Assembly: GCA_022577435.1 (NCBI GenBank)
Contig: JAKOON010000039.1
Span: forward strand, 1,460,501-1,524,500
DNA length: 64,000 nucleotides
Direction of reading: 5' to 3'
From: Embiotoca jacksoni
Taxonomy: Eukaryota > Chordata > Actinopteri > Embiotocidae
Position numbers and translations under genes: made by a program. This document shows positions 38,425 to 49,390 of the stretch, one piece after another; the first letter of the stretch is position 1, and each line of letters opens with the position of its first letter. Below the pieces are notes generated by a model. That model searched no databases, was not told the DNA's origin, and saw nothing but the letters and a program-made list of their open reading frames with translations.

Positions 38425-38612
38425 GTTTAAAGCCTTGAGTCTGGCATTTTGAGCCAAAAGTGACCATATTTGGATGAGAGTCTGGAGCCAAGGGAGGAGC
38501 GGGGGGGGATAGATCTGACTCATAGATCTGACTGAGAACCCGAGGACACTATGCACGCCTACCGTTATGCAACCTGACTGCACCCCAGCTGCTTGAAATG
38601 AGGATGCAATTT
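38425..38612 (-). repeat. Dispersed fish repeat, copy C
   Basis: Same family and orientation as copy A at 20.1 kb. Shared blocks include AAGTGACCATATTTGGA, GATCTGACTGAGAACC, GGACA(c/g)TATGC and AACCTGACTGCACCC. Compared with A it has a 13-bp tandem duplication (38509-38534), a G8 run and loss of the left segment. The 89-codon minus-strand frame through it is an artefact. Confidence 0.7.
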
Positions 38613-39545
38613 TAGAATATGAGGTGGTGGGTGGGCAGGGAAATTTGCTGATTTTTAACCCCAGAGACAACTGTTCACAAAAAGTAGACAATGTTGGTTT
38701 CTTTCACCATGACAAAAATGTTTCCCTTACTGCAACAAAGAAGTTTAATGTGCCAAATTGTAACCAAGTATTAACCATAAAGATGGGAAATCAGAAAACA
38801 GCCATCTGATTTTTTTATAGGATTTTGGAAGACAGGATGGAGAACATTTTTGGATTGTACATTACTGGCGTTTTTCTGTGTTGTATGTTTAATTTGAGAT
38901 CTGCCTACCAGCTGTTCCATCGAGGGAAAGTGGCAACAGGTGTGCATCGTTAGGTCTTCTTGGTTAGGGACTGGGTGCTATTAGGGGATGGCAAAGTAGT
39001 TTTGGAGTAGATTTGTACCCATAAGTTAACTGCACTAACCAAAGAAATCTAAAATAAAAGTGTTAATTTATAATTTATCATTGTTGGGGTTGATTGATGC
39101 CTTCTGTCTGGTTAGCTCACCTTTATGTTTATCTGAGCGGGTGGTAGGTTCCAGTTAGATTTTGACTGAGAACATAAATAGACAGAGGGGGAAGCAGTTT
39201 GTCAAGTTGTGATGTGCTAGATTTTCTTATATTCACTTAGTTGGTCATTTAGTTTCAGTATCAATTCAATCAAAATCCTACCCATTTGCACAGACTTGCT
39301 GCTTCTTCAGAGTTTGCCAGTGCCTCACACACCATCTCCCTTTTCGTAAACTTGCGTAAAGTTTAAACCCTTTTACAACCACAGATCAAAAGGCAAATTG
39401 CAGCACATGCCCCCGTCCTAATGTAAATATGTGGAGATGTACGTTTCTCCCTTTACTCCCAACAAAATGTTAGTTTCCAAGCCGAGTTTGATACAAACTC
39501 TTAATGACTTGAGAATTATTGGACACTGTAGGACGTTGCTATCTA
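38613..39545. other. AT-rich single-copy DNA, no gene seen
   Basis: No recognised repeat, RNA or exon. Confidence 0.4.
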
Positions 39546-39730
39546 GGGAGACTGTGGCTCAGTCGGTAGAGTGGGTTGCACACTAATCGGAGGGTTGGTG
39601 GTTCGATCCCCAGCTCCACATGCCTAAGTGTCCTTGAGCAAGACACTGAACCCTAAAATTGCTCCAAATGGTGTACCGTCGGTGTGTTGTAAGTCCCTTT
39701 GGATAAAAGTGTCAGCTAAATGTAATGCTA
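39546..39730 (+). mobile_element. tRNA-derived SINE (teleost type)
   Basis: The head resembles a tRNA gene with an internal RNA polymerase III promoter: box A TGGCTCAGTCGG at 39555-39566 and box B GGTTCGATCCC at 39600-39610. The body contains GTGTCCTTGAGCAAGACACT followed by GAACCC, and the tail TTGGATAAAAGTGTCAGC then TAAATG (39699-39722), the form shared by several fish SINE families. It is a full-length or nearly full-length copy with modest divergence. The acceptor stem and anticodon arm do not form a proper tRNA and no CCA-ready 3' end is present, so it is not a tRNA gene. Confidence 0.85.
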
Positions 39731-42083
39731 TCAAGCTGTTGCATGATTAAGAGCAACACAATCATGGTGTAGATATCCATCCTCAAGTGTAATTTTTCCC
39801 AAACTTGCATTCTGCAAAGGTCCTCACCGTCTCTGTCACTGATTGGCTGGGATCCCCATATTCTTTACCCAAATCATCCCACCAACCTAACAAGGCAGCG
39901 AGTACTAGCCACTCAGAGGTGGTAGTGTATGGCTCGCCTTCACCACCTTTGCACATCACTGTTCTGATCAAACGTGTCGGCACATGTAAACACAAGCCCG
40001 CATTAGATCACATCCCTGTAAACAGCTGACTCCAAATCCTCAATCGGAATGAAAAAAAACAAAAAGTGCATGTCCCCGCAACTGCTGACAGATGTCCGTC
40101 TGAAGTCTCCAAAACACAACATGTTCGGTATTACTGTTGCAATCTAAGCCCCCAAAACCATGCGATTCTATGCACACACTTTTTAGTCACAAATAAAGAA
40201 CTTCAAACAAAACATAAAGTACGTATCTGCATTGTAGAGACCTCTGTCATCATCTGAACAGGATGAACGTGCCAACAAGAACAGACTCAAATGAGCCTGG
40301 CACAAAAGAAAACACTTGGGTGTTGACTCAGTCATTGCATGCCTCGAGCTGAGATGGCAGGCAGCCCAATGTATACAGAGTTGTTTAGTGTCTCATTGGC
40401 ATATTGTCCTTGATGATAGTGTTGGAGGTGGAGAGCATAATGTAGGATGGCAAGTTGAGGGTGGACGCAACAAAGGAAACAAACAATAAAAGGCCAACTG
40501 CTGAGTTTTTCTTTGAAACTGATCATTAAGTGTGGAGTTACACTTGTAATATATGAATAGAACAAGGTCATACGAGATGCATTATCCCTGGCAAGTGTGA
40601 AATATATAACGGTTAAGTGATTACATTGTTAACAAAGGTTTAAAGGTATGTGCATGGAGCAAATGGCCTCAAACTGTCATCGCAATACTTCCTGTAATAT
40701 TATAAGTGCAATCAGTCATGTTCAGACTGCATGCAAATCAGATTATTCTTCTCAAATCAGGTATTTAGGACACGCTGTCCATGCTGCTGTTTCCCCAGTA
40801 AGCGGATCAGATTCAAGGTGTCCAGACATCACCAACCTATCTGCATGGGTTGCTGTGATGAAGACGTACAAGCAGGTGCGCTGGTGAAGTGTCCTTCCAC
40901 CACGTAAACAGAACAACAATCGGATTTTGTGTTTTTTGTCCAGGTTTGGTTTATAAGTACAAATTTAGAAGAACATGGCCTTTTTGTCTTTGCAATAGCA
41001 AGTCTTTGAAATTAACTCTATTCCAAACCAGTACTGCAGTGAAAAACAAAAAAAAAGAAACGAAAAATGGCATGCACAAGTACACTACAAACAATGATAC
41101 AGTGGGGAGGTTGAGTCATCATGTTTGGTGGAATTTCAGCAGCTACAGAGAAAGAGAGGAGCAACACATTGTTAAGGAGATTAGAGGAAGAGTCAGAGGA
41201 GAGAATCCCCTTTACTTTAATCCCATATGGGTTTAAATGTAGAGGAGCAGACACTGTTTGAACATTTGTGCAACCGGGGCAACAGTCAGTTTGGTTCAAA
41301 AATGAAAGAAGAAAGTGGCCGACATGCTAAAATGCAAGGCACAGAACGTTGGCGGGAGCTTGTGTTAGAATTTCTTTCAAAGTAGGAGCCAACCAGTTGG
41401 ATGTGTGCGTGACTAAAAACTTGAAATTAAGGTGACACTAAACCAACTGATCCTGTGCCCTTTTTTCAGACGGGGATACATGAATGCTTTTTTTTTCCTT
41501 TTTTTTTTTACTTAAGGCAGAAAATCACAGCTTCAACTCCTATCATAATCCCATGACACATCTTAAGCAATGCAGAGACACAAATTCAGAAAGTATTGTG
41601 ATCATTACAAATCACACCCAACATCTCCAAAGAGAAAGAACTATAACTGAATGTGAATGGACTCAGGAGGCTGTAGTTAGCGTCGGAATGTTAACTGCAA
41701 TGAAATGTGACCTTGGCTATGCAAAGTACAAAGGCTCAGTTCACAAAGTGCATTCATTAGAGCAACAAATGAAAGGTTTCAGTCCAGAGGGACAGTTCTG
41801 TATAAAATGGGAACTGCTGAGCCATGAGACTGCAAAAGAGTTGCACCCTTTAACCTGCGGACAACTGATTATTTGAGTATAAAAGCAAAAAGGAAAAAAC
41901 AAAAAGTGTCATTAGAGTTGAAACCCAAAGTCAGGGTGTCATACCTTGTGCCATTTAACACGCCTTCGGCTCAATAGGAGAAACTAATCAGCAGCGATGT
42001 CTTGAGTTTAAATGTAAAAGAGAGGCTGGAACAGTGTGTACGCACCGGGGCACATGATTTAACTCCTCTTTCTTAAAGCTGGG
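39731..42083. other. Single-copy DNA, no gene seen
   Basis: Mixed AT-rich sequence with T and A runs near 41490 and 41050. Frames of 115 and 130 codons at 40889-41236 and 41484-41876 (plus) have no recognised domain. Confidence 0.4.
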
Positions 42084-42086
42084 GGA

Positions 42087-42108
42087 TTTTTTTTTGGGGG
42101 GGGGGGGG
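42087..42108 (+). repeat. T9/G13 homopolymer pair
   Basis: Nine T directly followed by thirteen G and CC. Probably length-variable. Confidence 0.9.
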
Positions 42109-43489
42109 CCCATAATTCCCTAATAACCTTTCTGAAAATTGTATTTCAAGTGGACTAAGAGAACACTAGACTTCTGCACCTCCTCAAGGCTCTGATCTCA
42201 GGGCCGGAACAGAGAATTTAGGCCAACCACAAGGTCGATTCAGAGAGGAGTTCCACAAACGCCAATGAGGATGTATGTCTCCTCGCCTGCCTCCTTCAAA
42301 AGAAGGGGTGAGAGTTGGGTACCTGTAGGCCGGCCGAGGCTGACCAGAGCGAAGCCACCCCGCCGTACTGAGGTTAAGGTTCCAAGTGAGGGGTCAGGAG
42401 TTGGTGTCATGGGACGGGGAGGTCTGCAGACATGGGCAGTAATGACAGGCCCAGTATCAATATATCAACATTACAGTCTGACAGCAACTTCGGTTCTATG
42501 TGGAAAAAGCTGTAATTTAAAATGGAAGTTAAGGTAAGGCCGAAACATCTCCAGTGTGTCTATATGCATTGACTAAATTATTCAGTAACCCCATCTACAG
42601 CCATTATTATTATATCTTAACTGTCATGATGTGCTGACTGGACTAACCTGTACCCCAGTGTACCAAGAAAGCCTTTGATCAGATTATATTCTCTACTTCT
42701 GTTGACATAAATTGGCTGAAGCAGCTCTGGTCAAATAACTCTGTGACCTGAAAGGCCCTGGGAAAGTAGCTTAGTGGGTACTTGGGAGCGTGGTCCACTT
42801 CTTCTTCGACAACTATTTGAAGCTGCAATCGGCTACTTTTGCTCGCTCCAAACAGTATGGAATGGCAGCCGTCTGAAAGCAGTTATATATTTATTACCTG
42901 AAAAATCATAAAAACATGAAGTACACAGCACTTTCAATAGTAATGCTCCATAGTATACTAAAGAGAGGAGAGTGGGGGTGGGGGAACAGTTTTACTAAGA
43001 CCATGTAACATTCATGGCATATTGGCCACCGCAGAATGCACACAAAATGGTGAATTTTCTTGATTTTAATATCAGAAAACTTTCCTAGGTACCTTTCTCT
43101 GCCCTCTTTTGCTTCGTCTACTTTTTCAATAATACTTTTTTATAAAGCTTGACATCTAATCAGTGTGACTTAAATAGCATAGTCAACACAATCAAGGTTG
43201 ACTTGAGAATAATCTTACAAAAAGGACGAAGATTATGCAAAAAAACTTCCCACGTAAGAAAAATACAGAACAAAGGAACCAGAACAGTCAAATTGCCTAT
43301 TTACAGCATATTGTTTAACTTGTCTGTCTAGTTGTTTATCTGCAGAATGTATACCAGTTTCAACTTCCTGAGTTGCCTGAGAAAGGCATAAAGGGAAAGT
43401 GACAGTAAGCGTATTCATGCCTAGTCCGACGCTGTGGCAGAGCTGTAACACTACTGCTTTGTTATCCTCCCGCCATTTTCCTTTTGCCT
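42109..43489. other. Single-copy DNA, no gene seen
   Basis: Slightly GC-richer around 42190-42440, where a 90-codon plus-strand frame has no recognised family. The remainder is AT-rich. Confidence 0.4.
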
Positions 43490-43519
43490 CTTGAACTGGA
43501 AGAGTCCTGCCACCAACCT

Positions 43520-43770
43520 CCGCATATCATCGCGGACGGGGGGAGACTGACACGCTGCCACCTCGACACGGCGCCCGACGCGACAAGTGCAGGAACAAGG
43601 CCTCCTGTCAGACGAGCCGAGGGCATCCGAGGCCTCAATCGGAAAAAAAAAAAAAAAAAAAAGGTGCTGACAGGCAAAGCCATTTGTAAAGGGAAGTGGA
43701 GGTAGCCCGGATGGGGCCGCGAGCTGCGAACGAGCCAAACAGCGGGCTGCTACGGCGCCAGCGAACAAAC
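43520..43770. promoter_or_regulatory. CpG-island-like cluster, possible promoter
   Basis: By hand count there are about 14 CpG in the 120 bases before the A20 tract and about 9 in the 62 bases after 43706, far denser than the surrounding AT-rich DNA. No TATA box is obvious. Overlapping GC-rich frames on both strands (73-105 codons) look like by-products of composition. If this is a promoter, the transcript and its direction are unknown; the poly-A tract in its middle is an oddity. Confidence 0.4.
43643..43662 (+). repeat. Poly-A tract (A20) inside the CpG cluster
   Basis: Uninterrupted run of 20 A splitting the CpG-rich segment. Confidence 0.95.
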
Positions 43771-45039
43771 TGAAGTGAAAGGCAAGCTCTGGAGCTGTCT
43801 GGGAAAGTAGAGTCAGTCCCTGCCAGCTACTGTAAGCTGGAAGGCTCCAGTGTGGAGTCTGTCTCTCTCTTCGCGGTGTCGTTCCAGGAAAAAAAAAAAA
43901 CCTGCTGAGGACACAGCATCTGAGAGCATTCGATCGCTGAACACGTGCTCGTGAAGAAAATCTGTTCCATTAACATATAATTCCCACATACGTTACCCAA
44001 ACTGAGCAAAAGCGTAACGTGATTTGACATAATGTGGCTCACTTCCTTGTGGCGCACACATGTAAGCCTGTACACTGCAAATACAAGCAAAGCTAAGCAG
44101 CTGCTTTGCCTTGTCGCGCCTTTTTAAGGCTTCTCCTACTGAGCCATCAAACGCCCAAAACATTTTAGCTGCTCCTATTCTGGCACAGGCCTGTCTGTCT
44201 CATCCTTCAAAGCCAATCCTCAAAGATGGATTATCTTCCAATTTCTCCTCCAGTAAAGGAGCAGGAGGGAGGGGGCTCAGAAAAGAGAAAAAAAATGAGG
44301 ACTAGGTGGTAAATTATTCGTTTAACTGTGGCTCTCTGCATCCAGGGCTGCTGCTAAGTCTGTTAAGGATTTTTTTTTTTTTTTTTGTAATGTTTTTATT
44401 CATTTTATTCGTCTTCCCTTTTCTCTCTCTCCCTTTTCCCTCTGACTCAACAAAGCTCTACTCAGCATCCTTGACGGGGGAAAGATCACAGGAGAAGAGA
44501 GTAATGAGACTCTGGCTAGCTCACTTCCACTGTATCCTCTCCTTTCCATCTCTCCGTCTTTACTTCCCCCCACCTCCCACCCCACCCTCCCTCTGCCTGC
44601 CTTCACCACACACAGTCCGTCATTGTCTAGATCACTGCTACCTGGTGTGAAGCAGGGTGTAATTCATTAGCGAGGGAGGCTGGAAGGGGCTGTCTCCCTT
44701 GCTGAGAAAAAAAGGGTGATGAAATCAAAACACCGGCTGATAGTCGTGGACCACCCTCTTGTTTTTGCTGTGCCCTACCACCACCACCACCACCCCCCGC
44801 CCCCATTCTCTATACGTCTGTCTTTCTCTCTCCCCATCCACTTTTGAAGTCTCTCTACTGAAGAGTCAGTGCCTGACTCAGCAGCTGCGCTCTCCTCGGC
44901 TCTGGAAGACTGAGGTGAACACCAATGTCAGGCAACCTTGGCGGAGACTTATGGTGAGCGAGTCTGACCCGGGCATGCAAATGAATTAGACGCACGCAAC
45001 GCACATCAGCAGCGCCTGCAAATCACGCGTTCGGAGCAA
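43771..45039. other. Mixed stretch with a pyrimidine-rich section
   Basis: T14-16 run near 44370. Strongly C/T-biased sequence at about 44400-44600 and a short (CCA)n at 44779-44791. No gene supported; frames here are low-complexity. Confidence 0.4.
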
Positions 45040-45295
45040 GGGGGGGGGGGGGGGGAGGCGACAGCGCCACACTCGGGTGCACTTGCATGAAGGCGCACAC
45101 GGGCACGCCGGGAACACTCCCACGGAGCGCAGAGCCAGTTCTGCCGTGCTGAATGACAACGACATGGCAACAGGATTGCGTCACAGGGTTGATAGCAGGA
45201 AGACAGAGAGAAAGAGGTGAGGGTGAGGAGGAGGAGGAGAACATGAACAAGAGTGAGACAGTGCGAGTCGGCAGGGGCGGGGGGGGGGGGGGGGG
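45040..45295 (+). repeat. Two long poly-G tracts in a CpG- and purine-rich stretch
   Basis: G16 at 45040-45055 and G17 at 45279-45295 enclose a CpG-rich segment (45056-45145) and a GA-rich segment (45195-45275). Minus-strand frames here read as Pro runs and are artefacts. The stretch has clear G-quadruplex potential. Confidence 0.85.
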
Positions 45296-46020
45296 TGAAG
45301 GGGTGTAAAAAATGACGGAGGTAAAGATGATTGAGGTGAGGCCGAGGCCATAAGTTATGCATTCGCACCTGCTGTTTTCTTCTTCTGTATTTATGAGACT
45401 CTGTCCGGTCTAAAAGTCAAGGATCAAAGAATAGAATCAAAGGCCTTCGGCAAATGGTAAATGGGGGGGGCAGAGACCCACGTGAGACTGGCTCTTCCTT
45501 CGTTACCCTCCTCTCCTATCCACTACGGCTCGCCTGGTTCTACATACAACAGATCAAAATGTGTGTTTCTCTCACTCTGACTTCATTCATTTTCTTGTCG
45601 CTTTACCAAAAACTCGCATCAAGCCTTGATTTAGGTGACCATGCACGCCATTGCTGCCACACCATCTGACTGATCAAAAGGAGGCAACGATGTGCTACGA
45701 AAATAGCATTGTGCCCAAAAACCCACTTATTATTGCTTAATAAGTAAAACTTCACATTAAAAATGAATTTGTTTACAACAGAGGTTTGTACTTATTTTTG
45801 AAATGGATTTGAGATTCAGTCATGCCCATAAAATAATTAGTACGGGTATGATATGCCATCAAATCAATTTAGTTTTCTAATAAAGATGCTGTTGATGTAT
45901 CCACGAATAATACATTCATCCATCATAGAATATGATTCCCGCATTGCACCGGACCTTAGCCAGGTGCTTAACTTTTTTTAATCACAGCTTCTTAGAAAAA
46001 AAAATCTGCAGTGCTCCATT
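45296..46020. other. Single-copy DNA, no gene seen
   Basis: No recognised repeat or exon. Confidence 0.4.
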
Positions 46021-46200
46021 ACATTAAAAAAGAGGATTAAAGCTGATAATAGAAACAATTAATTAAACCTTGTGCTTTTGGTTCTGACACTTAAGCAATC
46101 CATTCATTTCTTCATTTAGCCATGCATAAATACAGATCCCGTCATTTTGTTTCATTCGTATCTTAATTCATCAAGTTAAACAGAAGGCAACATCTGCCAA
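46021..46200. promoter_or_regulatory. Possible enhancer-like element
   Basis: AACAATTAATTAAA at about 46054-46067 joins a SOX-type ACAAT to a homeodomain palindrome. AGCCATGCATAAATAC and CTTAATTCATCAAG follow. Repeat-free; motif-based only. Confidence 0.25.
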
Positions 46201-47087
46201 TCGGAGAAAGGGGGCTTGGTTGTGGGGGAAGCAATGGTCCTTTTATTCCAAAGTCGGTCATAATGAAGACAACCCTTGATGTTGATGAAGGCAGCAGACG
46301 TGTCTTTACAGTTCTGGAACCAGAGTGGCAATAGTTACTTTAGTCTCCTGAGGCCAGAAGTAAAAGTAGCAGCCATCGATTTTAAATGGTTAGAGGAGAA
46401 CGAAGGGAGGGAGAGAAAAGATCTATAAGACAATTAGAGGCTGGATTTCCACTTCAGTGGCAGCACTATTTTTATGTGTATGCGTGTGTGTACTTCGAGG
46501 TTGTTGCACCTTTTATATAAATGGAGAGGATGGGGTAAAAGAATGTAGTCAGCAGTAGAAAGATAAAATCTTCTACAAGGACGTATTTTAGTCGCAACAC
46601 CACACACAAATCTCTCCAGTTTCAAAGTTGTTTCGAACACAGCTCGTGTGCGGAGAAAGGTTTGTCCTAATATTTTGAAGTGGAATACACACTGAATATG
46701 ACAGATCATTTCAAAAGCCGTCATTGCTCCACAGATCCGCATTGCAGTAGAATAAACTGGGCTTGATTCACAAGTTTGTTTTCTTTCTCCTCATCTGTCA
46801 TTTGGGAAACAAAAGTAGCTCAGCTGCTCCTTCCATTCAGAAATAATTGTTTTCTCTAACAGCTGCCGTAGCGCCACATTTCTGTTGTGAAACCGATAAA
46901 AGCTAGGTATGACAAAAGATCAAGCATGTTCTGCGAAACCTATCTTCCCTTATTGGTTGGGTGTTTGTCAGATTTGTCTCTCGGGTAATCGAGGCCCTAA
47001 ATGCGGGAGTCGGATTCACCTGTTTGGACCTTTTGGGTGGAAAAAAAAAACGGCAACAAAACTTTTCATATTCAAACTTCCATCCAG
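46201..47087. other. Single-copy DNA, no gene seen
   Basis: A 102-codon minus-strand frame at 46434-46742 has no recognised domain. Confidence 0.4.
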
Positions 47088-47165
47088 CTTTTCTTTCATG
47101 TTCAGAGCGAGTGGGGTGAAACGTATCGTTGTGACATATGTCAAACCAGATTTACGGCTTCTTTT
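47088..47165 (+). other. Short C2H2-zinc-finger-like reading frame, unconfirmed
   Basis: After an acceptor-like CTTTTCTTTCATGTTCAG (47088-47105) the frame reads SEWGETYRCDICQTRFTAS at 47106-47162. The Y-x-C-D-x-C-x3-F spacing plus a preceding GE is the first half of a classical C2H2 finger with its linker. The second half (Leu and the two His) is missing, and the frame runs on without finger features. It could be one edge of an exon, a finger-gene fossil, or coincidence. Confidence 0.15.
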
Positions 47166-48522
47166 TTCAGTTTTATTGTCAAACCCCGCGGATCTTTGAC
47201 TCGCGTCGCCGGGACAAATTTCTCCTTTGTTCCACTTTGTTTCATGAATCTGCCGGCACAGATGGGCCTCGCCGGAGTCGCCGTCGGGAGGGAATAGCGG
47301 ATGAACAAAGAAAAGAATGTGTTTGTTTAAGCAACAGGTTTAGTGCGTACCTTCAGTACCGTTTGATTACCTTTGCACTCATATCGGAAGCAGACGCTGA
47401 TTGGCTCTGATGGAAGAAAGCAGAAAGTTGCAGGTGTGGAGACTGGATGGCGAAAAAACAATTGGAGCTGACAGTCCACCAGCTGTGCAGCCAAAGTAGA
47501 AATAACCGTACCGCCACGAAGCATCAGTCGAGTCCGACTATCCAAAGTCACACTCTGTGTCATGCAGAGAGGAAGTATTAAAGCTGGACAACTGGTGCTC
47601 ATTTCTCCTGTCAAAATGCAACGTGGAACAGCGGCCGGTCGGCAAACGGAGGCTGTAACTGAGCGCAGTCTTTTTCTCGTGAAAACGAAGCGATCGCTCG
47701 GAAGACAGCGCAGAGTAACGTTATTTTCCTTTTGCCTTCTGAAACGTCTCTTCAGGTTTTTAGTCACAGTGAGAGACAACCAGTAACCGCAATAAGCCAC
47801 CTGTTTTAGTGTATCTCAAAGAGACAGCAAGATTAAAAGTCAGACACCCAGCAGATTATTCAAAGTCTCAGAGATAGTGGGGGTGAGGAGGAAAAAAAAC
47901 AAAAATCACAGAACAACAACCAGGAAGCCAAAATGCTGCAATCACGCTGCCTTTCTCACTCTGTCGTCTGTGCACACACACAGGAGACGCGGCGAACTGC
48001 AAAGACAAACACACTTAGTTTGTCTCGCAGTCGGAGCCAAACGTCGAGCTCGGTTTCCCCAAGGTGCAACATGTCACATGGAGCTCCTGCTCATAACAAG
48101 GAAAATCAACAAGCCAGAGAGCAGAAATCAAAAAACACTTCATCCTGCCTGCTGCAATAAATGAGCAGGTATTACTCTCGGAGACATTGGAGCAGAGACA
48201 ACCTCCATAGTAACACTGTACATACTGTCACACGGCAGAGCAACCACAGGGCCTGGTGGACAGGGTAAATAGGGTAAACAGGCAGTGTAAGCGATCCAAG
48301 GGTTTACTGTATATAGAGTTAGGGTGTCCTCCGGCATTCTACTTTCTAGGAAATAAGGTAATAAACTGTTATCTAGGAGAAAACAACAAGAAACAAATTG
48401 TCCCCGACACTGGAGTTATTAAATGTGCTATTGAGTATGTGTCTGTCTCCATCAAAAATCCCAGATTCCCATTGTCTCCAGATGTCCTCTTTTTTTTAAA
48501 AGAATGTGTTTCAAAGTCAATA
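47166..48522. other. Patchily CpG-rich DNA, no gene established
   Basis: CpG clusters at about 47185-47295 and 47620-47735 suggest a GC-richer domain. Open frames of 95-157 codons occur on both strands without recognisable domains. Confidence 0.35.
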
Positions 48523-48717
48523 TTAATTGTGCGGCAGGTCAGGAGGGTGCGCTGCCTGGTTAGGCTTGCTGTCGGAGGGCAACCAGGCCCGCAGCTCGTG
48601 CCGATCAACCACAGCGCCGATCAATGAAATCAACGGCTTCGGTGAGCCGAGCTTTCTCCTCAGACGGAGAGGCTCATCATCAGAGTCCACATACAAGACA
48701 CGACTGGCTTTAAACAC
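48523..48717 (-). other. Segment open on both strands, possibly coding, unconfirmed
   Basis: The minus strand reads MFKASRVLYVDSDDEPLRLR then RKLGSPKPLISLIG and has a plausible acidic/basic composition. The plus strand is also open (124 codons from 48527). No family is recognised and no clear splice sites decide the matter. CpG-containing GC-rich composition may explain the lack of stops. Confidence 0.15.
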
Positions 48718-49271
48718 TGTTCATCTCATTTTTCAATACTATGCGCAGAATCAGTGTGGCAGTGAATGCCAACTCAAATACAGAACTCCTACCCTTGAGC
48801 TTTTTTTTAATTTAAATTGCACCTTGTATAATTGCTACTGCATTACTGCCAACTATTTCTATTCATTTTCAGACTCGGAGCAAGCAAGAGGTCAGGCCTA
48901 ATTTTCGACGCATTGTGCCAGCACGGTGCAATATGATGGCGGAAGGAAGTATTTTTAAAGCAAATAATTGGTGTTTATTTCCACAATAATACACTCCTGT
49001 TTGAGCCCATTGGGTTTCCGTCCACCAAGTCCCGCAACTCTTTCAGTCATATAGGTTTGGTCCTACCTTGGAATACGACCCTCAGTAGCGTTTCCTAAAT
49101 CCACGGCTCTGGTTCGGTTTAGGCACAAAAAATGATTTAATCCGGGCATGGAGAACCAAAAGGTGATTCAATTACGCTGCTAAAAAAAAAACAACAACAC
49201 AATCTCAAAGCTACTGTACGGACCACTGGCAACCTTGGCCTGCTGCTGTGCTGCTGATGGGAAAATCAGTG
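48718..49271. other. Single-copy DNA, no gene seen
   Basis: Contains a GGTTTAGGCACAAAAAATGA phrase near 49117 that faintly recalls fish interspersed repeats. No confident call. Confidence 0.35.
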
Positions 49272-49331
49272 TCAGGTGTTGCCAATCAACCAGTTGAGAG
49301 ATCAGAGTCAGGTACGGCCAATCAAACGGTT
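49272..49331 (+). promoter_or_regulatory. Duplicated CCAAT-box unit
   Basis: Two related 24-base units, TCAGGTGTTGCCAATCAACC... at 49272 and TCAGGTACGGCCAATCAAAC... at 49308, each carry a CCAATCA NF-Y core, 36 bases apart. Paired CCAAT boxes are typical of promoters, but no transcript start can be shown. Confidence 0.3.
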
Positions 49332-49351
49332 ACCTTCAGAGACAGAGCGTG

Positions 49352-49353
<2 letters not shown>

Positions 49354-49386
<33 letters not shown>

Positions 49387-49390
49387 ATAC
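49354..49390. repeat. (CA)n microsatellite
   Basis: About 14 CA units, ending in a slightly degenerate CATACACATAC. Confidence 0.95.

Noticed and set aside
39546..39620. Functional tRNA gene
   Set aside because: Boxes A and B are present, but acceptor and anticodon stems do not pair properly and a SINE body and tail follow.
43451..43768. 105-codon minus-strand protein in the CpG cluster
   Set aside because: Contains an F7 run from the A20 tract and overlaps an equally open plus-strand frame. Composition explains it.
45006..45368. Proline-rich minus-strand protein
   Set aside because: Proline runs come from the two poly-G tracts.
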